Part shown: in pieces, positions 11,702-21,726 of the stretch
Position numbering within the stretch: position 1 is the first letter of the stretch
Layout of the letters: every line of letters starts with the position of its first letter
From: Apostichopus californicus
Lineage: Eukaryota; Echinodermata; Holothuroidea; Aspidochirotida; Stichopodidae
Assembly (NCBI GenBank): GCA_020650975.1
Contig: JAIPMN010053325.1
Span: 1-38,598, forward strand
DNA length: 38,598 nucleotides
Reading direction: 5' to 3'
Notes under the pieces: generated by a model
Databases searched by the model: none
Seen by the model: the letters and a program-made list of their open reading frames with translations, nothing else
Told to the model about the DNA's origin: nothing
Translations under genes and position numbers: made by a program

Positions 11702-11820
11702 ACTTGTCATTTAGCCTCTGAAGAAGATCCTGCTAGGATCGAAACGTCAGGCCAACTTACTTTTACACATTCTATTACACAGGCTCTCTAGTGGATAAGC
11801 AGTTTGCTAACAGTTTTATT
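11702..11820 (+). mobile_element. 119-bp hairpin-bearing repeat, copy 1 (Penelope-like end)
   Basis: This matches 17022-17140 at almost every base. The core runs ctgaaga, a stem gatcc-tgcta-ggatc at 11726-11740, then gaaacgtca. Both copies end with ggataagcagtttgctaac followed by a T-rich run. Small hairpins flanked by ctgaaga and gaaac recur near the ends of Penelope-like elements, and the ctgaNga...gaaa frame resembles the conserved core of hammerhead ribozymes described in those elements. The third stem of a classical hammerhead is not obvious here. Assignment to Penelope-like elements is from memory of the motif. No RT domain of that family is present. Confidence 0.6.
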
Positions 11821-12924
11821 TTAAATTACAATATATGTTGATATCGAAGATTCAATTTGCCATATATGAAATTCACACGATGAACATAATATTTGTGTTG
11901 TCCTAATGCTAAACGAGGCATAAGACGATTTTCTTTGTTTATTCCGTGAATATATGTCATTGATTATTTTGCATTTATTTTGGACAGTTGTTTATTAGTA
12001 ACTTTGCACAGAACTCAATTCTGCCTTGTGGTCTAGTGGATCCAAGGCCCAGTGACGTTAATCCCAGCTAGCTCGAATAGAAATACGAAGGCCACGTGTT
12101 AGAGTTCTAGTACTCAATGCTTATGCAATAAATATTCTTTTGATAGACTTATTATGGATAGCCGATGAAAACATTATCATTCTAATTAAGTTAGATAAGG
12201 AATCTTTTACACCTGCTAACATGCTGCAAAGATAAATTTCGTGCTCAATACGCCTCCAGTCTTTTGTAAACCTCTTGCCAATAATGGCAAACTATAACTT
12301 GAATGTACTCTCTATATATACCAGAATGGGGTTACATGGAGATGCAATAGAAATTCATTAAAACTATTGAGTTAATAAAATCCGTTGTATTGCGAAAGTT
12401 GACACATTATTTAGCTTAAATAAGTAGGTGTTTTGTGTTGAATTATATTAAAACTGAATAATTTTTGTAAGAGAGTGATTATTTTTTAAACAATAAAGCT
12501 GCTGCTAATGGTATATATATTTAGTGCCAATAATCATATCATGAAGGCTTAAGGTGACAGTCTCAATCTTTCAGTAAATCATTACGTTGACTTCAAGAAA
12601 CTTTCCTTTAACTCGTTTCAATTACAATAAAATCATTTTGCTTTATCATTTTCTATAGAATGAATCTGGAGTGAGGAAAGAACCAAAATTTATACCAAAC
12701 ATTTCTCGTTGAGACGTTTATGACAATTGCGTAACTCAGTATTAATTGTAAAATGCTTTGGGTTTTCAAATAATCTTAAAACTGAATCATTTTCAAATGA
12801 ATTCTTCTAACATTTAATGTATTTGTATTCCGTTTGATATATTTTTTTTATGTTTTGTACAAAACTCAAAACAATGATATTGATATTGAGATGTTAGTTT
12901 TATCTGTTGAAGTCTTTAACCATT
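11821..12924. other. AT-rich stretch with a tRNA-Glu-like A box
   Basis: No gene seen. At 12029-12039 the sequence tggtctagtgg equals the A box typical of tRNA-Glu, preceded by gccttg. The expected B box is degraded (agctcgaatag near 12070). A tRNA pseudogene or SINE head is possible but unproven. Confidence 0.35.
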
Positions 12925-13560
12925 TACAGATATATGGAAATCAGGGCAGACAGGATTATTGAATACAACGTAATCAATCTTAGACATATTAAGTGACAGT
13001 TTATTAGAACCAACCAGTCAAATAAAATTTAAAGTTCGTGGCTGATAGTCGTTTCAAGTCGTTGTGGACTAATGTCAGAGAATAAAATGTTTGTATCGTC
13101 CGCAAACAGTACAATTAAGGGATTCTGAGAGACATTAGAAAGATCAGTTACTTAAATAATAAAGAAAAGTGGTCCTAGAGCATTGCTGGACCACACACGT
13201 TATGCCATTCATGTCTGAGCCCGTTCCGTTCCAGTATCTAAAAAAGCTGAGTTTCTAGGATCTAAAACATCAAAGTTAAAATTACCCATTACAAAGCAAT
13301 ATTTGGTTTCTGGTGACAGGTTGGTAAAAATGGAACCATGTTATCCATAACATTTACAAAGCACCCTCAAGAGGTTGGTATATGGCATCGACATTTTTTT
13401 TGCGATTTAAGTCGAGTACTCTTGACTCAATACAAATAATTTCGATACTACTGTTGAAAGGCGTAAGATCATGGCTATTTGTAAACTCATAGTCATTCTT
13501 TACAAAGAGAATAACATTCCCTCCCATTTGACTTTGTTTGACTTACGTCTCATTTAAAAT
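12925..13560 (-). mobile_element. Internally deleted non-LTR retrotransposon relic
   Basis: Read on the - strand, the first part (13530 to about 13230) looks like the endonuclease/exonuclease-phosphatase domain of a non-LTR element: GNVILFVKNDYEF, then IICIES, IYQP and MGNFNFD, where active copies have a GDFN-type motif. The reading then jumps to the RT centre (13190 to 12925): GPLFFI, then the catalytic FADDTNILF near 13095. RT blocks 0 to B are missing, so an internal deletion near 13190-13210 joins the two domains. Stop codons interrupt both parts. It is a dead fossil, Jockey/CR1-like by motif style. Confidence 0.75.
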
Positions 13561-13854
13561 TTATTCATCCAAATGGATGTGAGAAATGTTATAATTTTAT
13601 ATGAACTGTACAAGGTTGTAAATGGTTACGCTACATGTATATTATGGAAATAAACTAAAAGATCAAGTTTTGTAAAATAATGACTTTTAATACCATATAT
13701 ATGCTTACATATTCTGCGTTTCTGTGCATGTATGTGAAGGGTAATTTGATTAACACTTTACTTACTACGTTCTCACTACATTGTCAATTTAGTTTGTCAA
13801 ACGGAATGCCATTTTGTCATTTTCCCTATAAATCATAAAACATACGAAGCATTA
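13561..13854. other. AT-rich spacer
   Basis: Nothing recognisable. Composition is strongly AT-rich up to the sharp rise in GC at about 13870. Confidence 0.4.
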
Positions 13855-14157
13855 TCATGTAAAGTGAAAACTCTCCATGAAGCAAAATGTTCGGGTCAGC
13901 GACGGGAAACGCAGTTCTTTTCGTAATTGATCAGATCTCGAGATGTTGAAGCACAGCCAACGTTCGCTACTTTCACCTTCATCCTCCTCATCATTGTGAG
14001 GAGGAGACAACGCTGTGATATTTCCAACACACGTTTTTTCTTCACGTGTAAAACTGTCAGCGACTTGTGACTGCGTAGCTGACTTTGAGGCCGGAATTTC
14101 CACAGGATGTGAATGCCAACGCATGCATTCAGTGTCAGCCTGGTTATTAGTAAGCAT
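13855..14157 (-). CDS. Unrecognised open frame in a GC-richer island
   Basis: The - strand is open for about 100 codons in a local island of higher GC. The peptide begins MLTNNQADTECMRW and contains an acidic patch (NDEEDEGESSERW) followed by a basic, phenylalanine-rich end. That looks more like protein than most chance frames here, and no repeat explains it. It could be an exon of a host gene or the remains of a DNA transposon protein. No domain, start context or splice pair confirms it. Frames on both strands overlap, which weakens the case. Confidence 0.22.
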   Translation of the reverse strand: MLTNNQADTECMRWHSHPVEIPASKSATQSQVADSFTREEKTCVGNITALSPPHNDEEDEGESSERWLCFNISRSDQLRKELRFPSLTRTFCFMESFHFT

Positions 14158-14256
14158 TTGTCAGTTTTGGAGGGGTAGGTCATTTGTCAACAACTCTTTA
14201 CAACGCAATCAAGGAAATATGAGCATAAAGTAGGCAGGGCCCGAAAATGAGGGCGC

Positions 14257-14301
14257 AGTGCTTAAAAAGTGCAGTTTTAAACACTGTGCATTTTAAGCAC
14301 T
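14257..14301. repeat. Imperfect palindrome
   Basis: An 11-base arm agtgcttaaaa (14257-14267) is matched by its exact complement ttttaagcact (14291-14301). The inner bases agtgcagt and cactgtgca extend the pairing imperfectly. It could be the foldback core of a small DNA transposon, but flanking boundaries are not visible. Confidence 0.5.
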
Positions 14302-15109
14302 TAGGAAGCCTTATAGCGTAATCCTATTGTGATTTCCATCTTGTGTAAATATTGACAAACGTTTTATATCAGTAATTATGGAAGAATTCGTTTGAAGCTC
14401 TCCCGATCACAAATGCTGTTAAGGGTGACATAAAGTTCATTATATATCTTTATTGTACATATTGAAGGAAACTTTATGGTATTTCAATTATGACATACAT
14501 AATTATATTGCTTTCTTAAAGGTATGCTGTACTGGCCCCAGATTTGCTAGATTTTCAAATATGGTAAACTGTGGTTAACATTCCTAAACACTTTTTATAA
14601 CCACACTAAAAAAAATTACCCCACTTGGACATGCAGTCATCTTGTGTATTCATTTAAAACACCTGAGAACAATTTGGAGAGTATATAACTCCAGAGTAGT
14701 ACTATTTGAAACCTTCTAGCAATTATGGCATGTTATACTTTGGGGCCAATACAGATTACCTTAAACTTATAGTTCCCTGTTGCGTTAATTTAGTCCCTTC
14801 TCTCATTACATTCATTTGAGTATATTTTGATTTATCAGCATTATAACGGACCAGTAGACCAGCTCAAATGTATAAACACTATTACTAACATTATGAATAA
14901 ATTCATACCAAAGAGAGAAGCAAATAAACAAATATGTATATAAATACAAATATATGATATGATATTATTGACACGCTTGGTCTGAAGGAATCCTCCGCTA
15001 AGAAAATAATTGTAACACGTAAAGTGATAAATTGGACACTCTGAACAACAGTGTGGTGTGACAGTTTCCATGATAGGTGATTCAAATACAATATGTATTA
15101 TAACATGGT
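14302..15109. other. AT-rich stretch without a recognised gene
   Basis: Overlapping - strand frames at 14841-15091 are hydrophobic and AT-driven and read as chance. Nothing else stands out. Confidence 0.4.
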
Positions 15110-16090
15110 AGAGCCTATCGCGAGCTCACTGACTGGTTCCACATCACATCTGGTGTCCGACAAGGATGTGTAATGTCATGGGTTTTATTCCTTCTGATCA
15201 TCGACTGGATAATGAGAAATGTAACTGGTGCAGAGAAAAATAGAATTAGGTGGAATTTTAACAATGTTTTAGTAGACTTAGATTTTGCTAATGATAAAGC
15301 ATTGTTATCTTCTCAATTTGATCATTTTCAGAGGGAGACTAATAGAGTGGTGAATGAGGCAGCAAGGGTTGGATTGAAAGTAAATGTTGGTAAATGCAAG
15401 ATGATGAGGTTAAATACACATGATGAGCAGAAGTTAGCGGTCAACGATTTGGAGATTGAGGATGTTGCTGAATTTACTTACCTTGGTGCAAAAGCTAAAG
15501 AAATTGGAGATGCAACAGAAGATATTTAATGCAGGCTAGGGAAAGCTATGGCAGCATTCTGGAGCCTGACTAGAATTTGGCACCACGGAAACATCGGGAG
15601 ACAAACTAAAATCACCCTATTCAAAACCCTTGTAAGATTAGTATTGCTATATGGATGTGAGGCATGGAAGATAACTCAATTAGAAGAAAAGAAACTGAAT
15701 ACCTTATATGTATAAATGCCTGATGAAAATCTTAAATAAGATACCAACAGACCATCAGTTATAAAGAGATGGAGAGAGCGACCAAATTGAGCAGGATATG
15801 TAATGAAATCAGGAGGAGAAGATGGAACTGGCTAGGACATGTGCTGCAAAAAGACAGGGCAGACAACAATTACATAGCCCTGGGATGGACCCCAGAAGGT
15901 TCAACAGCAAGAGGAAGACCTAAATCAACATGGCGGAGGACAGTAGAGAAAGAGAGGAGGGGAGCAAGCTGGAATAGTTGGAACAAAGCCAGGGCAGCAG
16001 CAACAAACATGAAGAAGTAGAGGGAAGACGTCTCGGTCTTGTGTGCCTGTTAGCACAGAGAGCGTCAAGATTAAGATAAGAGCCTATCGC
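15110..16090 (+). mobile_element. 5'-truncated non-LTR retrotransposon flanked by a 12-bp TSD
   Basis: The identical 12-mer agagcctatcgc occurs at 15110-15121 and 16079-16090 and brackets a coding fragment, as expected of a target-site duplication. Inside, + strand frames give the C-terminal half of an RT protein: SGVRQGCVMS near 15150, LDFANDKALL with the catalytic motif at 15284-15295, EFTYLGA near 15475, LYGCEAW near 15645, RRRRWNWLGHVLQKDR near 15815 and ARGRPKSTWRRTVEKE near 15910. A stop follows at 16018-16020. The C-terminal gly-his-val and GRPK-TWRRT motifs are typical of a widespread invertebrate RTE/Nimb-like group. The catalytic FADD is FAND here, and stops lie at about 15527 and 15714, so this copy is inactive. 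Confidence 0.85.
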
Positions 16091-17021
16091 AGTAAATTAA
16101 TTTTAAAATAACTAATTAGTAGTTATACAACTAACACACGTGATGTAAATATTTGTAGCGCATCACGCATGAAGACTTATATAAGCTCATCAACTTGAAT
16201 TATTTTTATAAACAATGGTCAAGATCTTTAGTTACCTCACAATATATTAGTAATAGGTAATTAATCAATACGTGTTGTACAAGCATATCTGATACGACAT
16301 TTTGTATACTGCAAGAGGAGTTCCAGCAATTGTTGGACCATGTTATATAGTAATGAACAACTTGAGACAAGTAGAAATTAAGGAACATGTAGGATAAAAA
16401 AGAATACCGCATCTTGAATGGGACATTTTTAATAATACTTATACCGGATAAAGGAAAGTGTACACCTCAAAAAGTGATTATTATTGAAAGCAATATTAAT
16501 ATTTACATTTTTGTATTTGATTATCGGGATGACACAATATTAATACAACATTTCCAGCATTTGATGCCAGAGAAAAACCTATGATCGTTGACATACCTGA
16601 ACAGGCTAAGAATCTTTACTCTGTTGAACACAACTTTTGGTATGTATTCATTGGAAGCCCAAATATTTCATAAGCAATGTACCTTAATATCATGACGTAT
16701 TTTCACCGGCAAACGAGCACTTAAACTATTGCAAACAAAAGACATAGGTACGGACAAAAATCTTTTTTAATTTAAAGAGTAAGTTAGCCTGACCTTTTGA
16801 TCTTAGCAGGATCTATTTCAGAGGTCGCATGACAAGTTACAGTAACAGAGGGGACAAATACACGCACATAATACAGACAGGTTAATGAGCAAGGTGAACA
16901 CAAAAGAGGTGGATGTAAGAGGATTAGTAGACAAGGGATGGGGAGAAGAAAGACTGACTTATACACCAAGCCTACAGACAAACACCAGTATCTCCATTCT
17001 TCTAGCTTCCATCCCCTTGTT
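16091..17021. other. AT-rich stretch; final part may belong to the following repeat
   Basis: No gene is seen. From about 16900 the sequence becomes less AT-rich and runs directly into the 119-bp repeat, so it may be more of the same mobile element, although copy 1 does not share it. The open frame at 16885-17211 crosses the repeat and is not a host gene. Confidence 0.35.
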
Positions 17022-17140
17022 ACTTGTCATTCAGCCTCTGAAGAAGATCCTGCTAGGGTCGAAACGTCAAGCCAACTTACTTTACACATTCTCTTACACA
17101 GGTTCTTTATTGGATAAGCAGTTTGCTAACAGTTTTGTTT
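17022..17140 (+). mobile_element. 119-bp hairpin-bearing repeat, copy 2 (Penelope-like end)
   Basis: This is the second copy of the repeat at 11702-11820. The hairpin is gatcc-tgcta-gggtc (17046-17060): the single change from copy 1 (a to g in the 3' arm) still pairs as a G-U wobble in RNA. The ctgaaga and gaaacgtca blocks on either side are kept. Both ends of the match are abrupt. Confidence 0.6.
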
Positions 17141-18855
17141 TATTTCAATTTGAAGAGGTCATAGGTTCTTACAAAGAAACGAGGATAAAATCAGAAAGAA
17201 AGAGATACTAATTGATAGCAATCCTTGATAGAACCTTAAAGCTACAAAGCTAACGCTGAAAACTACATTTACGCTATCTAGAGAGTGAATCATTTCCATT
17301 CTACCGAGGACTTTTGCATTGGCTATTACTCAACAAATACATATCACCTTGCAAGTTTTTACTCAACGCTACCCCAGGCTGCGATGAATTCTAAACATAC
17401 AGTGATGTGAATGATGTTTTTTTTTCTCGTTAACTGGAGAATCCTTCACAGCACTTTAGGCAATGACAAATGACTGTAAGGTGAAATAAACAATTTATAA
17501 TATGATTTACTTCTTGAAACTTCATGATACATATGATATTGGATGGACAGAAATTTCACAGCTGTGTTGACCATGGAAGGGGACCGCATGATGACATCGT
17601 CTCTGTTGCAGCTCATGTACTAGTTTGTATGGTTGCAAGTATTTATTGTGACTGGAAATCCATGGCCTGAATTTTAATGTTGTATGATGACATCTTGAAC
17701 ACATTCATATCGTTATTTGCAAACTGTCTTGCTATGACTTTCCATAAACTTGAGAACATTATGGAAACGATTGTTTCCTTTGTAGCATATATCCTCGGGT
17801 AGCATTTTCCAGTAGAGTACCAAACTAGTGATTAATGAGTAATATTCCAACATCTACTCCCCAGATACTTTTTTCATACCATTTTACTTACACCCAAAAT
17901 GCCATTTGCAAGCCCTTCTTATAGTTTTGGATTTCTTTATCTGAAATAAATAGATTAGTAATGTCAGTTTTTTCGAAATTTGTTTTGCATATAATCAAGA
18001 AATGTATCAACATCAACTACAAAATCTGCTTTGATACACCGGAAACAAAGACTTAAGAACACTGCCCTCCTCTTATCAATTCATTGAACTCTACTGTGTC
18101 TCATAATAGCTCCCTGATATGTACTTTATCTACTTTATCTTAACGTTAGTATTATAAGCAAACAACTAAATAACTCACCTGGAAATATAGCAGTTTGACC
18201 TTATCAATATTGTCTTTGACAGTTGTTTCAATAATATTTAATTCTATAACACTGCCCTCTTTTCATTAAGCCGGTTAAATAAAAATGAAGACAATGGCAT
18301 CTCAGTTATTATGATATTGTAGTTTCATGTCTACTGTTAAATAATAAAGAAACTAACACATTCAAGACATCTGCTTTAAAGAAATTAATAACGCGAATTG
18401 CATAAATTTGACTTGATAGCTGCATGTAAGTTTCTCAAACTTCTTTGTTTGTCTTTTTTCAACCTTCTATACAGGGGTTCAAAATTACTCAGTGCACCAT
18501 AGATTAGATATGTATTTCAGCGGAATCAGTTTAGTAGAGGTCTAGAGAAAGGGAGAGAGGGTGTAGAGAGCGGTAAGAGCAGTATATCAATGATATATCG
18601 GCTCTGTTTCTCAACTCCTTGTATTTTGTGAATAAGTTACAATCTCTCTTTTAGAGTAACCAAATATGCTGCAAAGTTGTTGCTATATCTTCTGTAAGTA
18701 AGGGATCGTTTTTCAGTTTTCAGATAGAAAATCAAATAACCTGGTCCCAATAACCTAATCGTCTATTAATGAATATAGAAATGCATATATTTGAACTTAA
18801 TTAGAACATTTTCCCCTTTCTCTAAGGACACCGTATGTCGTTTACTGATTTGGCG
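17141..18855. other. AT-rich stretch without a recognised gene
   Basis: No open frame with recognisable content. A purine-rich run at about 18535-18580 (gagaaagggagagagggtgtagagag) is simple sequence. I see nothing else. Confidence 0.4.
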
Positions 18856-18861
18856 TCATGT

Positions 18862-18895
18862 TGAGGAAGAGGTCAGCAGAGACCAAAATGTCAAA
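18862..18895 (+). mobile_element. Divergent relative of the hairpin repeat
   Basis: The order tgaggaag, ggtc-agcaga-gacc hairpin (18871-18884), aaaatgtcaaa mirrors tgaagaag, gatcc-tgcta-ggatc, gaaacgtcagg in the two 119-bp repeats. The stem bases differ while the flanking words are conserved, as expected if structure is what was kept. There is no extended match outside this core. Confidence 0.35.
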
Positions 18896-19117
18896 ACCTT
18901 TGAATACATGAAACATTGGATGGACTTCAAACTTTGTATTTGAATGCCCATGTTGCGCTAAACCATATTGTTTTGGTGGAAGTTATTTATCAAGGGTGAA
19001 AGTCAGTAAATATTGTAAACACAATATCTCAAGAATGCAATCCTGTTTCTCATATGTAGTGGCTAATTAATGGGATTTTGCAGTAGTCAAATGTCATTTT
19101 AATTCATCATTTATTAA
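18896..19117. other. Short spacer
   Basis: Nothing recognised. Confidence 0.3.
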
Positions 19118-19656
19118 ATGGGAAAACATATTGTACATAATGGATATCAAGTAGAGTATCAACGCCACGGAACTTTCGAAACGTATTTGGCAGCTGAAAC
19201 AAAACAACAAGCGATCACCATCAATTGGTCGATCGACAGAAAATCACATGACTACAGCAACGAATCGAAGCGGTGCAACCATTGCCACGCCAAAAAACCC
19301 ACTTTCATCAACGCCGACAAATTTTCCTTATTCAACGTCCGGAACTCATATCAAAGTGTAGCCACGATAATAAGTTCTACCTGAGCAACTTCAGAAGGGA
19401 CGTGGTCGTCCTCATCCTCCGCAGCTCAACCGCAGAACGCAGCCAAATGAACTGCATCCAACCAATAATCCTTCCACCAACCCCCGATGGTAGGAATCAC
19501 TTCAATATTATAATTACTGTTTGTGGGTTCTGCAGCTTTCCAGCTTCTTTGTGTATTGAAAGTAAATACATAGCAACTCTGTCCTTTGATCAGACTGTAC
19601 TCCAAAAAACAAACACTGTTCGTGGCATTATCATGTATAAATAAAAGCTCAATATT
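19118..19656 (+). other. Unresolved overlapping open frames in a GC-richer block
   Basis: Two overlapping + strand frames (88 codons at 19118-19384 and 123 codons at 19273-19644) cover a block whose GC content is clearly above its surroundings at 19260-19490. The first frame carries a CNHCHAKK cluster. The second continues through a proline-rich LPPTPDG stretch. AATAAA lies at about 19639, near the end of the second frame. The overlap with a shared GC-rich core suggests one decayed coding sequence with a frameshift, more likely from a mobile element than a host gene. I do not recognise the protein. Confidence 0.3.
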
Positions 19657-20453
19657 GTTTATCGCAATGTGCGATGGGACTGCTATGAGCTTTGAACTTT
19701 AATAATCTTAACAAGCTCTTGTGATTTCATGGTTTATCAGGAGTCGATCAAAGTTCATTAACACAGTGCCATATCAGACCATGTTTTGCATTCAGTTCTG
19801 TTTTCAACACTTAAACACGAAAATCTTAAACAATAAAGTCAGTGTCAGTCGGTTTATTATTTAACATATTTTTACCCAAATGACTTCCCTCTATTTTATT
19901 ATTGGAAGGGTTTATTGTGTAGATTAGCTAATTTCTTTGATAGCCGCATATCAACAGCAAACTCACGTTACTCATTTTGTTAAGTAATCAACAACCGAAT
20001 GATTTATACTAATGTACATCAATCTAATTTTTTTTGTAAATTTGTTTCTAGTGAATTAAAAGGAAATAAGATTTCCATTTAAAAAAAAATGTCCTGTGTT
20101 TGTTTACTTGTCCTGCTGTTAATGTTTTTATTCTCTTTTCTCATTTGATCCAAGTATATCTCCTGATAAGCACAGCTCTGACCACAAATATTAACAAACG
20201 GTCTTAACAATGTTGTTTTTAGGTTGAAGCTTAATGAGTTTATGGCTTTAGGGAGGCGCTGTAGGTGACTCAAGGAATTATAAAGCAGGGGTGCCGCCCT
20301 GGGGTCATTGAAGCTGACTGTCATGTAGACTGTATGGTGGCACCCCCAGAAATAATCATAAAATATATAAATTAGGTCTTTATACATTTTCTCTAACGCA
20401 AGGTTGTGCTAACAAATACTTTGCATAATATTTAATAAGTCTTGATTGAAAAT
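19657..20453. other. AT-rich stretch without a recognised gene
   Basis: A - strand frame at 20079-20387 encodes 102 residues with no domain I can name. Words from it (cctgataagcacagctctga near 20160) recur loosely at about 21540 (gataaacacagctctgatgg), so it is probably repeat-derived. Confidence 0.35.
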
Positions 20454-20508
20454 CATTTGGATTTCTACATGTTTAAGGACTCTGAAGAAATAATAGAGAT
20501 CTAACTTC
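20454..20508 (+). repeat. Inverted repeat, left arm
   Basis: The stretch acatgtttaaggactctgaagaaataatagagatctaa is matched, reverse complemented, at about 21460-21520 with only a few differences and one 3-base indel. The two arms lie about 1 kb apart and enclose the 147-bp terminal-inverted-repeat element. Confidence 0.6.
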
Positions 20509-20583
20509 AGACATATCCAGTTGCTGTATGACCACGAATGCACCTAGCAAGTTTAATCAGATATATATTTGCTATTTAAGAAT

Positions 20584-20730
20584 CACTGGGGCAAAGACAT
20601 ATTTGACTTACAGTTATCTAAAGTTTGTCTTGTCCCAGTGCTATAAGTTAAGGCTGTAAATTTATTACTGTTATTGATACAGTAGCATTAACAGCACTTT
20701 ATCTAAAGTTTGTTTGTCTTTGCCCCAGTG
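20584..20730. mobile_element. 147-bp element with perfect 16-bp terminal inverted repeats
   Basis: CACTGGGGCAAAGACA (20584-20599) is exactly complementary to TGTCTTTGCCCCAGTG (20715-20730). Inside, atctaaagtttgtcttgtcccagtgctataa at 20617-20647 repeats the right end and its flank (20701-20736), so a third degenerate copy of the terminus lies within. No coding capacity. This is the form of a miniature inverted-repeat DNA transposon. hAT-like ends are possible, but the flanking 8-mers (ttaagaat and ctataaat) do not match, so no target-site duplication supports the family. Confidence 0.6.
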
Positions 20731-20738
20731 CTATAAAT

Positions 20739-21459
20739 AATTAACAGATACGAGAGGTGATAGCAATTTAGTTTCGTTTTTAGAATTACAAAACAATTCA
20801 TTCCTAAAGATCACTCAACTGTTGTTAAATATTCTTTTCTAGTACTGTTCTTCATAAATAATACTTCTTTCTTGCACTTTTATGTTATAATTTCTTTACG
20901 AGTTGAACTGATGGAAGTTGAGACCATTGGAATGTCAACTTTCACGTACACTTAGAATTGGTTGTCTCGACCGACACAAAGTTAGAAAACTAACAGTAGT
21001 ATTATGGTGCATCATTAAAATATATTCCATACATTTCGTACTTAAAATATCAGAGGAGCCTGTTGTTTATATGTATTGTAAGCCTAAAGGATATGCCAAT
21101 AATTTAAGTCTACCGTGACCCATCTTAAACAGAATGGTCTAAGTAACATGTTACGTAACCTTGTACTGTACGTAACATTATATTACGTAGCAACATGGTG
21201 ATATGTTAAAACATAATTTGTGTTAACCAGTGTATAAATAAATCAGTAAATAATTTAGTATACAATCTTGTCCTGTTTTAGGACATTTATGGCTGTCTGT
21301 CTGTATGTATCTGTACAATTCTTTGTTTTCCTACAAGCTTGACGTGGTAAACGGTATACTCAAGTGATACAATCATGAACAATCCTGCTCTCCAAGTCTT
21401 AATGTTAGGTTGAAGGTAAAATATCACAGGGCGCTTATTGGCAGTTTATTCTGTTCGTT
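20739..21459. other. AT-rich stretch without a recognised gene
   Basis: Repeated short tacgtaac/gttacgta words occur at 21145-21190. The open frame at 20918-21118 has no recognisable content. Confidence 0.35.
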
Positions 21460-21520
21460 AGATCTCTATTAATTATTTCTTCAAAGTCTTTAAACATGTA
21501 TAATTCAAAATCATGGCGTC
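21460..21520 (-). repeat. Inverted repeat, right arm
   Basis: Reverse complement partner of 20454-20508 (ttagatctctattaattatttcttcaaagtctttaaacatgta). See that entry for the comparison. Confidence 0.6.
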
Positions 21521-21639
21521 TCTTGTTTTTTTGTATTGCATGATAAACACAGCTCTGATGGGTTAACATGGGGACAAAATGTCTTCAACATGTTGATTCT
21601 TGTTTCAATTAAATAAATCTTGATTGGGAATGATTTCAG

Positions 21640-21726
21640 TGCAGTTCAGTTTACTTGATAGATTTGGATTTGCTTACCTTTGCCTAATGTTGGCATAGTG
21701 TACATTAACAACTATTACGGTCATCT
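21640..21726 (+). repeat. Dispersed direct repeat, copy 1
   Basis: agtttacttgatagatttggatttgc...atgttggca-agtgtacattaacaac...acggtcatct is shared with 23221-23310 over about 85 bases. The family is not recognised. Both copies are on the same strand 1.58 kb apart. Confidence 0.65.

Noticed and set aside
9105..12039. tRNA-like A boxes at 9105 and 12029 as tRNA genes
   Set aside because: Neither has a proper B box or can fold into a cloverleaf by eye; at most they are SINE or pseudogene heads.
16885..17211. 108-codon + strand frame
   Set aside because: It spans the 119-bp mobile repeat, and the repeat's other copy does not keep the frame.
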